DNA of 64,000 bases from Pseudomonas sp. CCC3.1 (GCF_034347405.1 NZ_CP133778.1:992001-1056000); one strand, 5' to 3'; shown: positions 24,319 to 34,084, counted from the stretch's first letter. A program made the numbers and translations. Notes: a model not told the origin generated them from the letters alone.

Positions 24319-25290
24319 CTAAAGCCAGCCAGAACGCTTGAAGCTCGCCCACAACCCCGTCACGCCCACCGCAATAAAGCTCAGCACACCGAAATAGCCG
24401 TAATGCCAGGTCAGTTCCGGCATGTTCTGAAAGTTCATCCCGTAAATACCCGCCACCGCCGTAGGGAACGCCAGAATGGCCGCCCAGGCGGCGAACTTGC
24501 GTTGCACGATGCTCTGGCGTGACGACTCCAGCAGTACAACGATCTCAATCGTTTGGCTGGCGATGTCGCGCAAGGTGGTCAGGTCTTCCATTTGCCGAGT
24601 GACGTGAATCTGCACATCCCGAAAATACGGGCGCATGTTCTTGTCGATAAAAGGAAAGGTCAGACGCTGCAACTCTTCACTGATTTCGACCATGGGCGCC
24701 ACGTAGCGGCGTAACCGCAACACATCGCGGCGCAAATCATGCAATTGAATGATGTCCGCTTCATTCAATGCATTGCCCATGATGCTGCGTTCGAGTTGCT
24801 CGATTTCGGCGTGAATGGCTGCGCTGACGGGCTGATAGCTCTCGGTTACAAAGTCGAGCAGGGCATACAACACAAAGTCTTCGCCGTGCTCCAGCAGCAG
24901 CGGCCGTGCCTCGCAGCGCTGACGTACAGCCCGGTACGAAGCGGAGTGGCCGTTACGGCTGGTGATGATGTAACCGTTGCCCGCAAAGATATGGGTTTCT
25001 ACGAACTCTAACTTGCCTTCATTGCGAATCGGCGAGTAGATGACGATAAACAACGCATCGCCAAAGGTCTCAAGCTTTGGCCGGCTATGTTGTTCAAGGG
25101 CGTCTTCGATGGCCAGCTCATGCAGATTGAACTGACGCTGCAAGTTGCTCAGCTCTTGCGCATTGGGTTGTTCCAGACCTATCCAGACGAAGTGGTTGGG
25201 CTTTTCAGCCCAGGCACTGCCTTCGTCCAGAGTGATGTTGGTGATTTTTTTGCCTTCGCTATAAACCGCAGCAGCAACAACTCTGCCCAT
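24319..25290 (-). CDS. CorA family divalent-cation transporter
   Basis: A 323-residue CorA-like channel: a long cytoplasmic N-terminal domain, then two C-terminal helices (~residues 265–285 and 298–316). The signature YGMNF at the end of the first helix is followed by QNMPELTWHYGYFGV. It mediates Mg2+, Co2+ or Zn2+ movement across the inner membrane as a pentamer. The variant loop NMPEL instead of classical MPEL-type sequences is common in the YfjQ/ZntB-like branch, so the transported metal is uncertain. Confidence 0.9.
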   Translation of the reverse strand: MGRVVAAAVYSEGKKITNITLDEGSAWAEKPNHFVWIGLEQPNAQELSNLQRQFNLHELAIEDALEQHSRPKLETFGDALFIVIYSPIRNEGKLEFVETHIFAGNGYIITSRNGHSASYRAVRQRCEARPLLLEHGEDFVLYALLDFVTESYQPVSAAIHAEIEQLERSIMGNALNEADIIQLHDLRRDVLRLRRYVAPMVEISEELQRLTFPFIDKNMRPYFRDVQIHVTRQMEDLTTLRDIASQTIEIVVLLESSRQSIVQRKFAAWAAILAFPTAVAGIYGMNFQNMPELTWHYGYFGVLSFIAVGVTGLWASFKRSGWL

Positions 25291-25373
25291 AGTTCTAATC
25301 GCTTCTTCATCAAAGGGTTATGGCTCGAAGATGCAGCTTAGCGTGCATTCCACCACTTCGACGTTACAAACGT

Positions 25374-26156
25374 TCAGAGGTTCGGGTTAGAGGCTGTCGT
25401 CTTGTCGGCGGGAACAGGTGGCAGACGGCGCTTTTGCTCTGCCAGCAACTCACGGTCCATCGCCTCGATGCACTCGCGCATCTGTTCGCGGCATTGCTCC
25501 ATCAACTGAGGCAGATCATCCAGGGTCAAGCCCGCCGTGGGAATGGCAGGCAACGAGCGAATTTGAATATCAGCACTGTGCCAGCGATTGAGCTTGAGGT
25601 GCTGGCTATAGGTACTGACACACACCGGCACAATCGGCACCCCGGCAGTGATAGCCATATGGAATGCGCCCTTTTTGAAAGGCAGCAAGGTTTTGCCGAG
25701 GTTGCGCGTGCCTTCCGGGAAAACCCAGATCGAGGTGTCCTTCTCTTGTAGGGTGCGGGTGGTGGTCAGCATCGATTGACGGGCTTTTTGAGCGTTGCTG
25801 CGATCAATCAACACATTGCCAGCCAGCCAGAACAACTGGCCGAACAGCGGCACCCATTTCAGGCTCTTCTTACCAATACACACCGTACGGCGCGGCACGA
25901 CATTGCCGAACACAAACAGGTCGTAATTGGACTGATGGTTGGCGACCACCACGCAGCTCTGAGGCTTATCCATCAAAGGCCCGACTTCAGTCTTGAGCTT
26001 ATAGCCCAGGATCCATTTCGCCGGCCAGGCATAGAGCCGGGCGCACAATCGGCTGTTGTCCGGATTGAAGGGTCGGCACATGCCCAGCAGCACGCCGAGC
26101 ACGCCCGCAGCGACAAAATGCAGACTCATCAACACCATGCGAAACGAAAGTAGCAT
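25374..26156 (-). CDS. plsC: 1-acyl-sn-glycerol-3-phosphate acyltransferase
   Basis: A 260-residue inner-membrane acyltransferase making phosphatidic acid from lysophosphatidic acid. The HX4D motif is NHQSNYD (~residues 73–79), the glycerophosphate-binding motif is FPEGTR (~144–149), and VPIVPVCVS forms block IV. The N terminus is one hydrophobic helix. Pseudomonas carries several PlsC paralogues, so this need not be the essential one. It is convergent with nothing and lies 83 bases upstream of corA on the same strand. Confidence 0.9.
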   Translation of the reverse strand: MLLSFRMVLMSLHFVAAGVLGVLLGMCRPFNPDNSRLCARLYAWPAKWILGYKLKTEVGPLMDKPQSCVVVANHQSNYDLFVFGNVVPRRTVCIGKKSLKWVPLFGQLFWLAGNVLIDRSNAQKARQSMLTTTRTLQEKDTSIWVFPEGTRNLGKTLLPFKKGAFHMAITAGVPIVPVCVSTYSQHLKLNRWHSADIQIRSLPAIPTAGLTLDDLPQLMEQCREQMRECIEAMDRELLAEQKRRLPPVPADKTTASNPNL

Positions 26157-26362
26157 TTACAGATACGCCAAAACAAAAGGTGGCGCAGTGTACGGACGTG
26201 CACTGTATTCGGCAATTACTCGGATACACGCCGGAGATTACTGATGTTTAAGCTTATGTTTCGAAGAAGGCTGTGAGGTACGGCCCAGAGGTGTTAGCGG
26301 GAAAACAAAGGGGGCGGGGCAGGCGCGTGCCCGGCCGCAGGTAGCAGCCGGGACAGTCAGAT

Positions 26363-27052
26363 TCAGACGGCGTGGTGCTTATCCAGCTCGATGGCCTTAT
26401 CCAGCGTCTCCAGCAGCTCTTTGCGCACTTTGAGTTTGGTGTTCTTGTGCGCCTTCATATTGATCTTCTTCAACTGACGGGCCACTTCCAGGGCTGTCGC
26501 CTGCAACGCTTCGGGCTTGACCACCAAGTCGAGGAAACCTGCGTCTACCGCGGAAGTCGGGTTAAACATCTCACCGTTGATCACTGAGCGATGAAAAGCC
26601 GATTTGCGCAACCGGTCGCGGGCCAGCTCAATTCCGGCGTGGTGCATCGTCATGCCGATTTGCACTTCATTCAGCCCAATGCTGAATGGGCCTTCGACGC
26701 CGATGCGGTAATCCACCGACAACAGCAGAAACGCACCTTTGGCCACTGCATGGCCTGGGCAGGCAACCACTACCGGGAAAGGATGCGCCAGCAGGCGACG
26801 AGCCAGCGTCGACCCTTTAGTGACCAAATCAACTGCCTGCTCGGGACCTGCCGTCATCACCTTCAAGTCATAACCGCCCGACAAAATGCCTGGCTGCCCG
26901 GTAATAATCACTACTGCCCGATCCTGCTCCGCCTGATCCAGCGCTGCGTTAAAGGCCGCGATCACATCCGGGGAAATAGCATTCACCTTGCCATTGCTCA
27001 GGGTCAGCGTCGCGATACCGTCTTCCAGGTGATAAGCAATCAAGTCACTCAT
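26363..27052 (-). CDS. crotonase/enoyl-CoA hydratase family protein
   Basis: A 229-residue crotonase-fold protein. The oxyanion-hole segments are ILSGGYDLKVM and PGHAVAKGAFLLLSVDYRIG; the usual catalytic glutamate position reads NEVQIGMTMHHAG. It is shorter than full FadB-type hydratases and resembles stand-alone crotonases annotated as enoyl-CoA hydratase in pseudomonads. The natural acyl-CoA is unknown. A GGAATTGCGCC sequence upstream gives a moderate ribosome site. Confidence 0.87.
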   Translation of the reverse strand: MSDLIAYHLEDGIATLTLSNGKVNAISPDVIAAFNAALDQAEQDRAVVIITGQPGILSGGYDLKVMTAGPEQAVDLVTKGSTLARRLLAHPFPVVVACPGHAVAKGAFLLLSVDYRIGVEGPFSIGLNEVQIGMTMHHAGIELARDRLRKSAFHRSVINGEMFNPTSAVDAGFLDLVVKPEALQATALEVARQLKKINMKAHKNTKLKVRKELLETLDKAIELDKHHAV

Positions 27053-27360
27053 GGCGCAATTCCTTGTATTGAAGTGAGGCAGACGTTACCCAGCCCCACG
27101 GCGCAGGTAAAGCACGGAGACTGACTGATGAGTCAGACAAATGCCCGGTGCCTTCTATATAGACGGCAGCGTACCTGAGGTTTGCCGTGCAGACGCTGCA
27201 GTACCCAGGCTGGAAATTGGCAGATTCACCCGCACAGGAAGCGGTCAAAAAAAGGCAAAACCCGTAAGCGCATGAAAATTCTGAAAAAAACATTTGTCAT
27301 ATCGAAAGCTTTCGACTACATTAGCGCGCCTCGACAGACAGAACATGTTTGAAGAGATAC

Positions 27361-27450
27361 GGTGAAGTGTCCGAGTGGCTTAAGGAGCACGCCTGGAAAG
27401 TGTGTATACAAGAAATTGTATCGAGAGTTCGAATCTCTCCTTCACCGCCA
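27361..27450 (+). tRNA. tRNA-Ser (anticodon GGA)
   Basis: A 90-base class II tRNA. The acceptor stem GGTGAAG pairs with CTTCACC, followed by G and an encoded CCA. The anticodon loop CTGGAAA gives GGA, a long variable arm is present, and the T-loop is GTTCGAATC. A terminator hairpin follows at 27463. Confidence 0.97.
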
Positions 27451-27462
27451 CATTAAGTAAAC

Positions 27463-27510
27463 ACAAACCCCTGATTTTCCTAGAGAAAGTCGGGGGTTTG
27501 TGGTTTCTGG
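27463..27510 (+). terminator. terminator after tRNA-Ser
   Basis: ACAAACCCC (27463–27471) pairs with GGGGTTTGT (27493–27501), with TGGTTTCTGG following. From here to 27702 I see no gene. Confidence 0.6.
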
Positions 27511-27702
27511 CGTCTGAAAATGGGCGATATGGGGCTGAAATGGGGCTGGGGGGCTTTTATGGATTGGTTACGCGCCCTTTGGCTCATGTCTCTTCGTCTC
27601 ACGACTCAAAAAGTTCCCAGCAGGTTTTTACACGGATACACATCAGGTCGGACGACGTCCGCCTCGCTTGGCCGGGGGTTCTTGTCGATGCTGTGAGCGT
27701 GT

Positions 27703-28278
27703 TCACTTCGGATTCAAAAGCATATTAGCTTTGGTTTCTTCGTCGATGATATTGCGAAGCGCCTCGAATAGAGGGGCGGCATCTGTGTATTTTTTGCCAT
27801 AGGCAAGATTGAATTCGTAATCGAAGTCCGATGGGTTCTTGCCTTGGTTGTGCTGAAGCATTGTTTCCAACTTATCTAGCGCCTTGACGGCTACCGCCTC
27901 TGGTGACAACGCATTTTCGTAGTCGTCCCAAAGTGCCAATATTTCGGCTTTTAATGATTCATCCAGAGCATTGGTCAAGAGAATGAGGTCGCTCCTCTCT
28001 TGCTCGCTCTTGTTGGGAAACGAATCTTTATTGACGGCGGGAATGTCACCGCTGATGGCCTCTCCCAAGTCGTGAATGACACACATCTTGAGCATTTTTA
28101 ACCTATCGAGACCGGTCAGATAATCTCCAAAGACGACGGCCATCAGGCATAAGCGCCAGCTGTGCTCTGCCGTGCTTTCGGTTCGCCCGGAAGAGGTGTG
28201 CGCGCTTCTAAGTACATCCTTGAGCTTTTCCGCCTCGCGTAGAAATTCGAGGCGCCCTTTGATTTTTTCGATGTCCAT
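27703..28278 (-). CDS. HD domain-containing hydrolase (YfbR/YGK1-like)
   Basis: A 191-residue metal-dependent phosphohydrolase of the HD superfamily. Metal-binding residues are visible in STAEHSWRLCLMA (His), CVIHDLGEAISGD (His-Asp) and the later KALDKLETM (Asp). Related proteins are 5'-deoxynucleotidases, so a nucleotide substrate is plausible. I start at the ATG at 28278 with AGAGGTG upstream; the frame extends to 28320 without a ribosome site. Together with the XRE gene upstream it forms a small segment between tRNA-Ser and the YcaO gene that looks lower in GC than its surroundings, consistent with acquisition. Confidence 0.85.
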   Translation of the reverse strand: MDIEKIKGRLEFLREAEKLKDVLRSAHTSSGRTESTAEHSWRLCLMAVVFGDYLTGLDRLKMLKMCVIHDLGEAISGDIPAVNKDSFPNKSEQERSDLILLTNALDESLKAEILALWDDYENALSPEAVAVKALDKLETMLQHNQGKNPSDFDYEFNLAYGKKYTDAAPLFEALRNIIDEETKANMLLNPK

Positions 28279-28383
28279 GAACACCTCTGACTCTGTGGGC
28301 CGGACGGAATGTCCGCTCACCTGATTCAGCCAGACTAAGTTTCAAGATGATTAGCGTCTACGCATAAAATATGCAGGGTGCAG

Positions 28384-28941
28384 TCAGAGCGACTCAACCA
28401 AGCGTGTTGTTGCTCCGTCCGAAAGGGGGATTCGTGTCCAGCGACATAAGCTTTGGCTGATCGGAACAATGGACGAATGATTGTCGCCCGTTAGAAATTC
28501 CAGCGCTGGTGGTGCGAAGGCTTCCCGCCAACCCAATCTATCTAGGTCAGCTTCCATGCTGATAATAGTTGGCGTAGCGAAGCGCCATAAAGAACTACCC
28601 AGCAGCTCGCTGATAGGACTCGCGAACTGGGCTGCTCGCGAAGATGAACAAGCAAGCAAACGGTGCGTCAAATCACAAATGAGATGAACGGGGCGCGAGC
28701 TTTCACGAACCATTCGGCCCAGCGCTTGATCAGCGGCTGTAGTGAGGCGAGCAGCCAGCAACTTCTCAAGCTTTTCGTGTGCGCGGGAATCCAAATCCAG
28801 TACGCCACTTTCCCAGCGAGAGATAGTCGATTGGGTAACGCTAAACAACTCTGCGGCATGGGATTGTTTGACTTGGTGCAAGAGACGCCATCGCCGGAGC
28901 ATGACCCCAGGTAACGAAGGTTTTAGCAACATATCAGGCAT
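28384..28941 (-). CDS. XRE family transcriptional regulator with sensor-like C-terminal domain
   Basis: A 185-residue protein. The N-terminal Cro/C1 helix-turn-helix (residues ~13–70) shows LRRWRLLHQVKQSHAAELFSV and QSTISRWESGVLDL. The remaining ~110 residues have a PAS-like look (PVHLICDLTHRLLACSS) but I cannot assign the fold. It may control the HD hydrolase 106 bases downstream on the same strand. The start is uncertain between ATGs at 28941 and 28932. Confidence 0.8.
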   Translation of the reverse strand: MPDMLLKPSLPGVMLRRWRLLHQVKQSHAAELFSVTQSTISRWESGVLDLDSRAHEKLEKLLAARLTTAADQALGRMVRESSRPVHLICDLTHRLLACSSSRAAQFASPISELLGSSLWRFATPTIISMEADLDRLGWREAFAPPALEFLTGDNHSSIVPISQSLCRWTRIPLSDGATTRLVESL

Positions 28942-29219
28942 ATTGAGTTACAGAAAAAGTGGGAGTCTTGGCGAGTTTGATCTGCGCGAGCCCTGCATGC
29001 AAATTGCCTGGATAGGTGGAAGCTGAATCGAGGTGCCAGCAGACAATGTCTTTTGCGAAGCTGCTCGTAACTCCCCTCTAAATGACGTTATGTGCGAGTC
29101 AATGAACCGCCGAATGCGTGGGGATAATTCGCGCCCTATCGGAAAAGCGCGGGACTTCCTGCTGAAAAATCGGATAATGGCGGCCATATTTTTTAGCTCG
29201 TTATTGTGGTAATTCCCCC

Positions 29220-31436
29220 ATGGAAATTAAGGTCAACTTTCTCGACAACCTTCGACTTGAAGCCAAGTTCGATGATTTCACGGTGGTGGCCGATCAACCG
29301 ATTCGCTACAAGGGCGATGGTTCGGCACCCGGCCCGTTTGATTATTTTCTGGCTTCGTCGGCGTTGTGTGCGGCTTACTTTGTGAAGCTGTACTGCCAGA
29401 CGCGCAATATTCCGACCGAGAATATTCGTCTGTCGCAGAACAATATTGTTGATCCGGAAAACCGCTATAACCAGATTTTCAAGATTCAGGTCGAGTTGCC
29501 CGCTGACATTTCCGACAAGGATCGCCAGGGCATTTTGCGTTCCATCGACCGTTGTACGGTGAAGAAGGTGGTGCAAGCCGGGCCTGAGTTTGTGATTGAG
29601 GAGGTGGAAAACCTCGACGCCGATGCTCAAGCATTGCTGATGCCGGCGTCTAATTCCGACTCGGCTTCTACAGCAGGCACTTATATAGCGGGCAAGGATC
29701 TGCCGCTGGAGCAAACCATCACCAATATGTCGGCCATGTTGGCTGACTTGGGCATGAAGATTGAAATTGCCTCATGGCGCAATATCGTGCCCAACGTCTG
29801 GTCGCTGCATATCCGCGATGCGCATTCGCCGATGTGTTTCACCAACGGCAAGGGCGCGACTAAAGAGGGTGCATTGGCGTCGGCGCTGGGCGAGTTTATC
29901 GAGCGCCTGAACTGCAACTTCTTTTATAACGATCAGTTCTGGGGCCAAGACATCGCCAATGCGCCGTTTGTGCATTACCCGGAAGAGCGCTGGTTCAAGC
30001 CGGGGCGCAAAGATGAACTGCCGACTGAAATTCTCGACGCGTACTGCCTCAAGATTTACAACCGCGAAGGCGAGTTGCGCGGCTCGCACCTGATCGACAC
30101 CAACTCCGGCAATGAAGAGCGCGGCATCGTTTCGTTGCCCTTCGTGCGTCAGTCAGACGGTGAAGTGGTGTATTTCCCGTCCAATCTGATCGAAAACCTG
30201 TACCTCAGCAACGGCATGAGCGCGGGCAATACCCTGGCTGAAGCGCAGGTGCAGTGCCTGTCCGAGATTTTTGAGCGTGCGGTTAAGCGCGAAATCATCG
30301 AGGGTGAGTTCGCGCTGCCGGACGTGCCACAAGAAGTGCTGGCGAAATATCCGAGCATTTTGGCGGGCATTCAGGCGCTGGAAGAGCAGGGTTTTCCGGT
30401 TCTGGTGAAGGACGCGTCGCTGGGCGGTGAGTTCCCGGTGATGTGCGTGACCTTGATGAACCCGCGTACCGGCGGTGTGTTTGCCTCGTTTGGTGCGCAT
30501 CCATGTTTGGAAGTGGCGCTGGAGCGCAGCCTGACTGAATTGCTGCAAGGCCGCAGTTTTGAAGGCCTGAACGATTTGCCGCAGCCGACGTTTGAAGGCC
30601 ATGCGGTGACCGAGCCGAATAACTTCGTCGAGCACTTTATTGACTCCAGCGGTGTGGTGTCATGGCGCTTCTTCAGCGCCAAGCCGGAGTACGAGTTTGT
30701 GGAGTGGGACTTCACCAGCCAAGATGAAGACGCCAATGCTGAGGAAGCCGCGACCTTGTTCGGCATTCTTGAAGGCATGGGCAAAGAAGTCTACATGGCG
30801 GTGTATGAACACATTGGGGCCAAGGCCTGCCGGATTCTGGTGCCGGATTATTCCGAGATTTACCCGGTGGATGACCTGATTTGGGACAACACCAACAAGG
30901 CGCTGTTTTTCCGTGAAGATATCTTGAACCTGCACAGTCTGGACGAGGCCGGTCTTGAGAGCCTGGTTGAGCGTCTGGTCGAAAGTGAGCTGGATGACTA
31001 CACCGATATCACCACCTTGATCGGCATCGAGTTTGACGACAATACCGCGTGGGGCCAGTTAACGATCCTGGAGCTGAAACTGCTGATTTACCTGGCCTTG
31101 AAGCAGTATGAAGAGGCGAAAGAAGCGGTCGAAATGTTCCTGCAGTACAACGACAACACCGTTGAGCGTGGGTTGTTTTACCAGGCGGTGAATGCGGTGC
31201 TTGAAATGCACCTGGACGAAGATCTGGAGCTGGAAGACTACGAAGCCAACTTCCGCCGCATGTTCGGCAACGAGCGGATGGACGCGGCGATTGGCTCGGT
31301 CAACAGCAGCGTGCGTTTCTATGGCCTGACGCCGACCAGCATGAAGCTGGAAGGCCTGGACCGACACCTGCGCCTGATCGACAGCTACAAAAAACTGCAC
31401 GCGGCCCGGGCCAAGGCGGCGGGTGTGTCGTTGTAA
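29220..31436 (+). CDS. ycaO: OsmC domain/YcaO domain fusion protein
   Basis: A 738-residue protein. Residues ~1–145 form an OsmC-type domain with candidate redox cysteines in SSALCAAYF and IDRCTVKKV. After a linker with a Ser/Thr-rich turn, residues ~160–730 form a YcaO domain with ATP-binding glutamates in ALGEFIERLNC and VQCLSEIFERAVKREI. E. coli YcaO is linked to RimO-dependent beta-methylthiolation of ribosomal protein S12. No thiazole-forming E1-like partner or precursor peptide is nearby, so a housekeeping modification role is more likely than natural-product synthesis. Start ATG at 29220. Confidence 0.9.
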   Translation: MEIKVNFLDNLRLEAKFDDFTVVADQPIRYKGDGSAPGPFDYFLASSALCAAYFVKLYCQTRNIPTENIRLSQNNIVDPENRYNQIFKIQVELPADISDKDRQGILRSIDRCTVKKVVQAGPEFVIEEVENLDADAQALLMPASNSDSASTAGTYIAGKDLPLEQTITNMSAMLADLGMKIEIASWRNIVPNVWSLHIRDAHSPMCFTNGKGATKEGALASALGEFIERLNCNFFYNDQFWGQDIANAPFVHYPEERWFKPGRKDELPTEILDAYCLKIYNREGELRGSHLIDTNSGNEERGIVSLPFVRQSDGEVVYFPSNLIENLYLSNGMSAGNTLAEAQVQCLSEIFERAVKREIIEGEFALPDVPQEVLAKYPSILAGIQALEEQGFPVLVKDASLGGEFPVMCVTLMNPRTGGVFASFGAHPCLEVALERSLTELLQGRSFEGLNDLPQPTFEGHAVTEPNNFVEHFIDSSGVVSWRFFSAKPEYEFVEWDFTSQDEDANAEEAATLFGILEGMGKEVYMAVYEHIGAKACRILVPDYSEIYPVDDLIWDNTNKALFFREDILNLHSLDEAGLESLVERLVESELDDYTDITTLIGIEFDDNTAWGQLTILELKLLIYLALKQYEEAKEAVEMFLQYNDNTVERGLFYQAVNAVLEMHLDEDLELEDYEANFRRMFGNERMDAAIGSVNSSVRFYGLTPTSMKLEGLDRHLRLIDSYKKLHAARAKAAGVSL

Positions 31437-31452
31437 TAGGCGACACATTATT

Positions 31453-31541
31453 TGTGGGAGTCTGGCTTGCCAGCGATGCAGGCAACATGGTTTGCCTGAT
31501 GCACCGCGCTGATACCATCGCGGGCAAGCCCGCTCCCACAA
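31453..31541. repeat. REP-A (BIME) pair
   Basis: TGTGGGAGTCTGGCTTGCCA opens and CGGGCAAGCCCGCTCCCACA closes it. It separates the convergent YcaO and TonB-receptor genes. Confidence 0.88.
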
Positions 31542-31556
31542 GGATTTATGTGAGCC

Positions 31557-34007
31557 TTAGAATTTCGCCCGCAACGCCAGATTAAAGTTGCGCGGCGCTC
31601 CATAGAAGTTCCAGTAATTGGGGTTGCCGGTTGTCTGGTAGTACTTCTTGTCGAATACGTTGTCCAGGTTGTATTGGACTTCGAGGCTTTTGTTGACCTC
31701 GTAGATGGCGTGCAGGTTGGTCAAGGCATAGCCCTGCTGCTGGATTTTGTAATCATCGCCCGGGTAGGTGTTGGTCATTTTGCTTTGCGCAAAGAAGCTG
31801 CCACCTACTCGGGCCTGGTTCAAGGCGCCCGGCAAGCGATAGTCCGTGGCCACTTTAAACAGGTGGCGCGGTGACAGGGCTGAATAATCGTCACCTTTCT
31901 GACTGCCCGCGACGTACTTGGATTGCGTGTAGGTGTAACCGGCAGACACGTTCCAGTCGGAGGTCAGTGCGCCATTCAGTTCGAGATCAATCCCGCGGTT
32001 ACGCACTTTTTCTGACGCCCTGTAGCAACCGTTCGGCAGCGCAGGGCACAGCGCGCTGGCTTGAGCGCTGCTATAGGCTTCAGCGCGCCCGGTCTGGTCG
32101 GTCTGGAACAACGCGGCCGAGGTGTTCAAGCGCTTGTCGAGGAACTCACCCTTAAGCCCTAGCTCGTAGTTGGAGCCGGTCATCGGCTTGAGGATCGAGC
32201 CGCTGCTGTCGAGGTTGTTCTGCGGTTTGAAGATTTCGGTATAGCTGGCGTAGGCCGAGACGTTGTCGTTTAACTCCTGGACCAAACCCGCATACGGGGT
32301 GATTTCTCCATTTTTTGCGTACGCGTTGTTAACCTTTTTGCTCACGAACGACAGGCTTTCGTTTTTGAACCAACTGATGCGGCTGCCCAGGATCAGCTTG
32401 GTGCTGTCGGTCAGACTAAAGCGGCCCGCAGCGTAGATCCCGGCCTGTTTCTGAGTGATGTTGTACTTCCACTGGTTGACGTTAAGCCCTGTAGGCGTAG
32501 GCGGATTAAAACTGCTGGGGTCGGTGATGTCGAACACGTAGTTGTAGCTCGCATCGCGACCGCCGTGATAGTCGAAGTCGTCGATCCGCACGTTACTGCC
32601 GAGCACGAAATCGTGTTGTTTGCCCATAAAGCTGAAAGGCCCGGACAGGTACGTGTCAACGCTGGTTTGGGTGTCGTCGTAACGGAAATGACGCGGGTTC
32701 AGCGAGAACATATTCTCGGTGCCGGCCACACGCTGAGTGTAGTTGCCGAGAAAGTCCGATTTGGCCCAGGTCTGGTTGGCAGCGACCACCAGCTTCCAGT
32801 CGTTGGCGAAGTAATGCTGGATGTCGCCAAACACTGTGGTGTTGCGTTTGTCCAAATGGTTCCATTTGCCGGTCAGCGAGGTCGAGCGCGAGAGCGGGTA
32901 GAATTTGCCGCTCTCCATGGTTGGCAAGCCGGACCAGTCATACCCGGAGTTGCGCTCTTTCTGATAGGTAAAGCCCAGCGTCGCCAGGGTGTCTTTGCTG
33001 AGGTCGGCTTCGAGCAGGGTGTAGAACACCTGGTTTTCTTTTTGCGCGGTGTCCATGTAGCTGTTGGCGTTGTTGTAGGTAATGACTGTGCGCCCGCGCA
33101 ACGTGCCTTGCTCGTTCAAGGGCGACGACAGGTCGACCATGGTCTTGTAGTCGTCCCACGAGCCGACTGAGGTTTCGATCAGCGCCTGAGGCTCGGCGGT
33201 CGGGCGCTTGCGCACCAGATTGATCGCCGCTGACGGGCTGCCGGCGCCTTCCAGCAACCCGGTCGCCCCGCGTACGATTTCGATGCGGTCATAAATATCG
33301 GTGGTGGGTTTGGATATGGCGTCCATCGAATAGGCGTTGCTGATGTTGGTCGGCACGCCATCAATTTGCAGGGTGTCGACCAACTGGCCGCGTGCCATGT
33401 ACAGCGAGCGCTCGCCGCCGTTTTTAACGATGGTGATCCCCGGCGCCTCTTGCATGACGTCGTCGAGGTTTTTCATGCCTTGATCGTCCATTTGCTGGCG
33501 GGTGACCACGCTCACCGATTGCGGGGTTTCGCGCAGGCTCATCGGCAGCCGTGTGGCGGTGCTGGTTGAAGCAACGGTGTAGGCGCGAGTGTCCTCGGAA
33601 CTCAGGCCCACGGTGTTGCCGTTGACCCGCGTGGCGCCCAGTTCGACCGCCCCTTGTGTCTGCGGCACGGCGACCAGCACGTAACCATCGCTGCTCGGCA
33701 CAGCTTGCAAACCTTGCCCGCGCAGCAACGCAGCAAACCCTTCATCCACCCCGTAATCACCTTTCAGGCCGCTGCTGGTCTGATTGGCAAGCTGGCGCGT
33801 CTCGAAAGAAATCGACACGCCGGACTCGCGTGCGTACCGACTCAAAACGTCAGCCAAGGGCCCGCCCTGAATGTCGTAGTGATTTAATGGCGCGGCCATT
33901 GCGGGCGCAAAGGCTGCCAGTGCCAGGCTACCGACACTGAGCTTGAGTGCCAGTGTCAGGGCGCTGACAGGAATGAATGGGGGGCGCGAGGGCGATGTTG
34001 AAGGCAT
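31557..34007 (-). CDS. TonB-dependent siderophore receptor with signalling domain
   Basis: An 816-residue outer-membrane transducer. A signal peptide ends near AMAAP (~residue 38). A secretin/TonB short N-terminal (STN) signalling domain spans ~45–120 (IQGGPLADVLSRYARESGVSISF), a plug ~150–285 (SLRETPQSVSVVTRQQMDDQGMKNLDDVM), and a 22-strand barrel runs to the C-terminal phenylalanine (ALRAKF). With FecR and FecI just upstream on the same strand, it should import a ferric siderophore and signal its presence across the envelope. The siderophore cannot be read from sequence; FpvA/FoxA-like receptors are nearest in style. Confidence 0.93.
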   Translation of the reverse strand: MPSTSPSRPPFIPVSALTLALKLSVGSLALAAFAPAMAAPLNHYDIQGGPLADVLSRYARESGVSISFETRQLANQTSSGLKGDYGVDEGFAALLRGQGLQAVPSSDGYVLVAVPQTQGAVELGATRVNGNTVGLSSEDTRAYTVASTSTATRLPMSLRETPQSVSVVTRQQMDDQGMKNLDDVMQEAPGITIVKNGGERSLYMARGQLVDTLQIDGVPTNISNAYSMDAISKPTTDIYDRIEIVRGATGLLEGAGSPSAAINLVRKRPTAEPQALIETSVGSWDDYKTMVDLSSPLNEQGTLRGRTVITYNNANSYMDTAQKENQVFYTLLEADLSKDTLATLGFTYQKERNSGYDWSGLPTMESGKFYPLSRSTSLTGKWNHLDKRNTTVFGDIQHYFANDWKLVVAANQTWAKSDFLGNYTQRVAGTENMFSLNPRHFRYDDTQTSVDTYLSGPFSFMGKQHDFVLGSNVRIDDFDYHGGRDASYNYVFDITDPSSFNPPTPTGLNVNQWKYNITQKQAGIYAAGRFSLTDSTKLILGSRISWFKNESLSFVSKKVNNAYAKNGEITPYAGLVQELNDNVSAYASYTEIFKPQNNLDSSGSILKPMTGSNYELGLKGEFLDKRLNTSAALFQTDQTGRAEAYSSAQASALCPALPNGCYRASEKVRNRGIDLELNGALTSDWNVSAGYTYTQSKYVAGSQKGDDYSALSPRHLFKVATDYRLPGALNQARVGGSFFAQSKMTNTYPGDDYKIQQQGYALTNLHAIYEVNKSLEVQYNLDNVFDKKYYQTTGNPNYWNFYGAPRNFNLALRAKF

Positions 34008-34084
34008 TTTCCCGACTCTCTAGTGGATTTGGCTACTACAAGGACGGTCGGGAAATGAGAACTGGAAGCAGCCGACAATAATTT

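Noticed and set aside
27402..27728. Open frame overlapping tRNA-Ser and its terminator
   Set aside because: It runs through the tRNA and hairpin and has no domain; no integrase remnant could be recognised.
28948..29187. 79-codon minus-strand frame between the XRE and YcaO genes
   Set aside because: No recognisable domain, no good ribosome site; could be the XRE leader. Left unannotated.
28950..29220. Second attachment site matching the tRNA-Ser 3' end
   Set aside because: I searched by eye for GTTCGAATC and the CTTCACC end and found none, so no island boundary is claimed.
29220..31436. YcaO as part of an azoline peptide (RiPP) cluster
   Set aside because: No precursor peptide, E1-like or dehydrogenase gene nearby; the OsmC fusion fits the housekeeping type.
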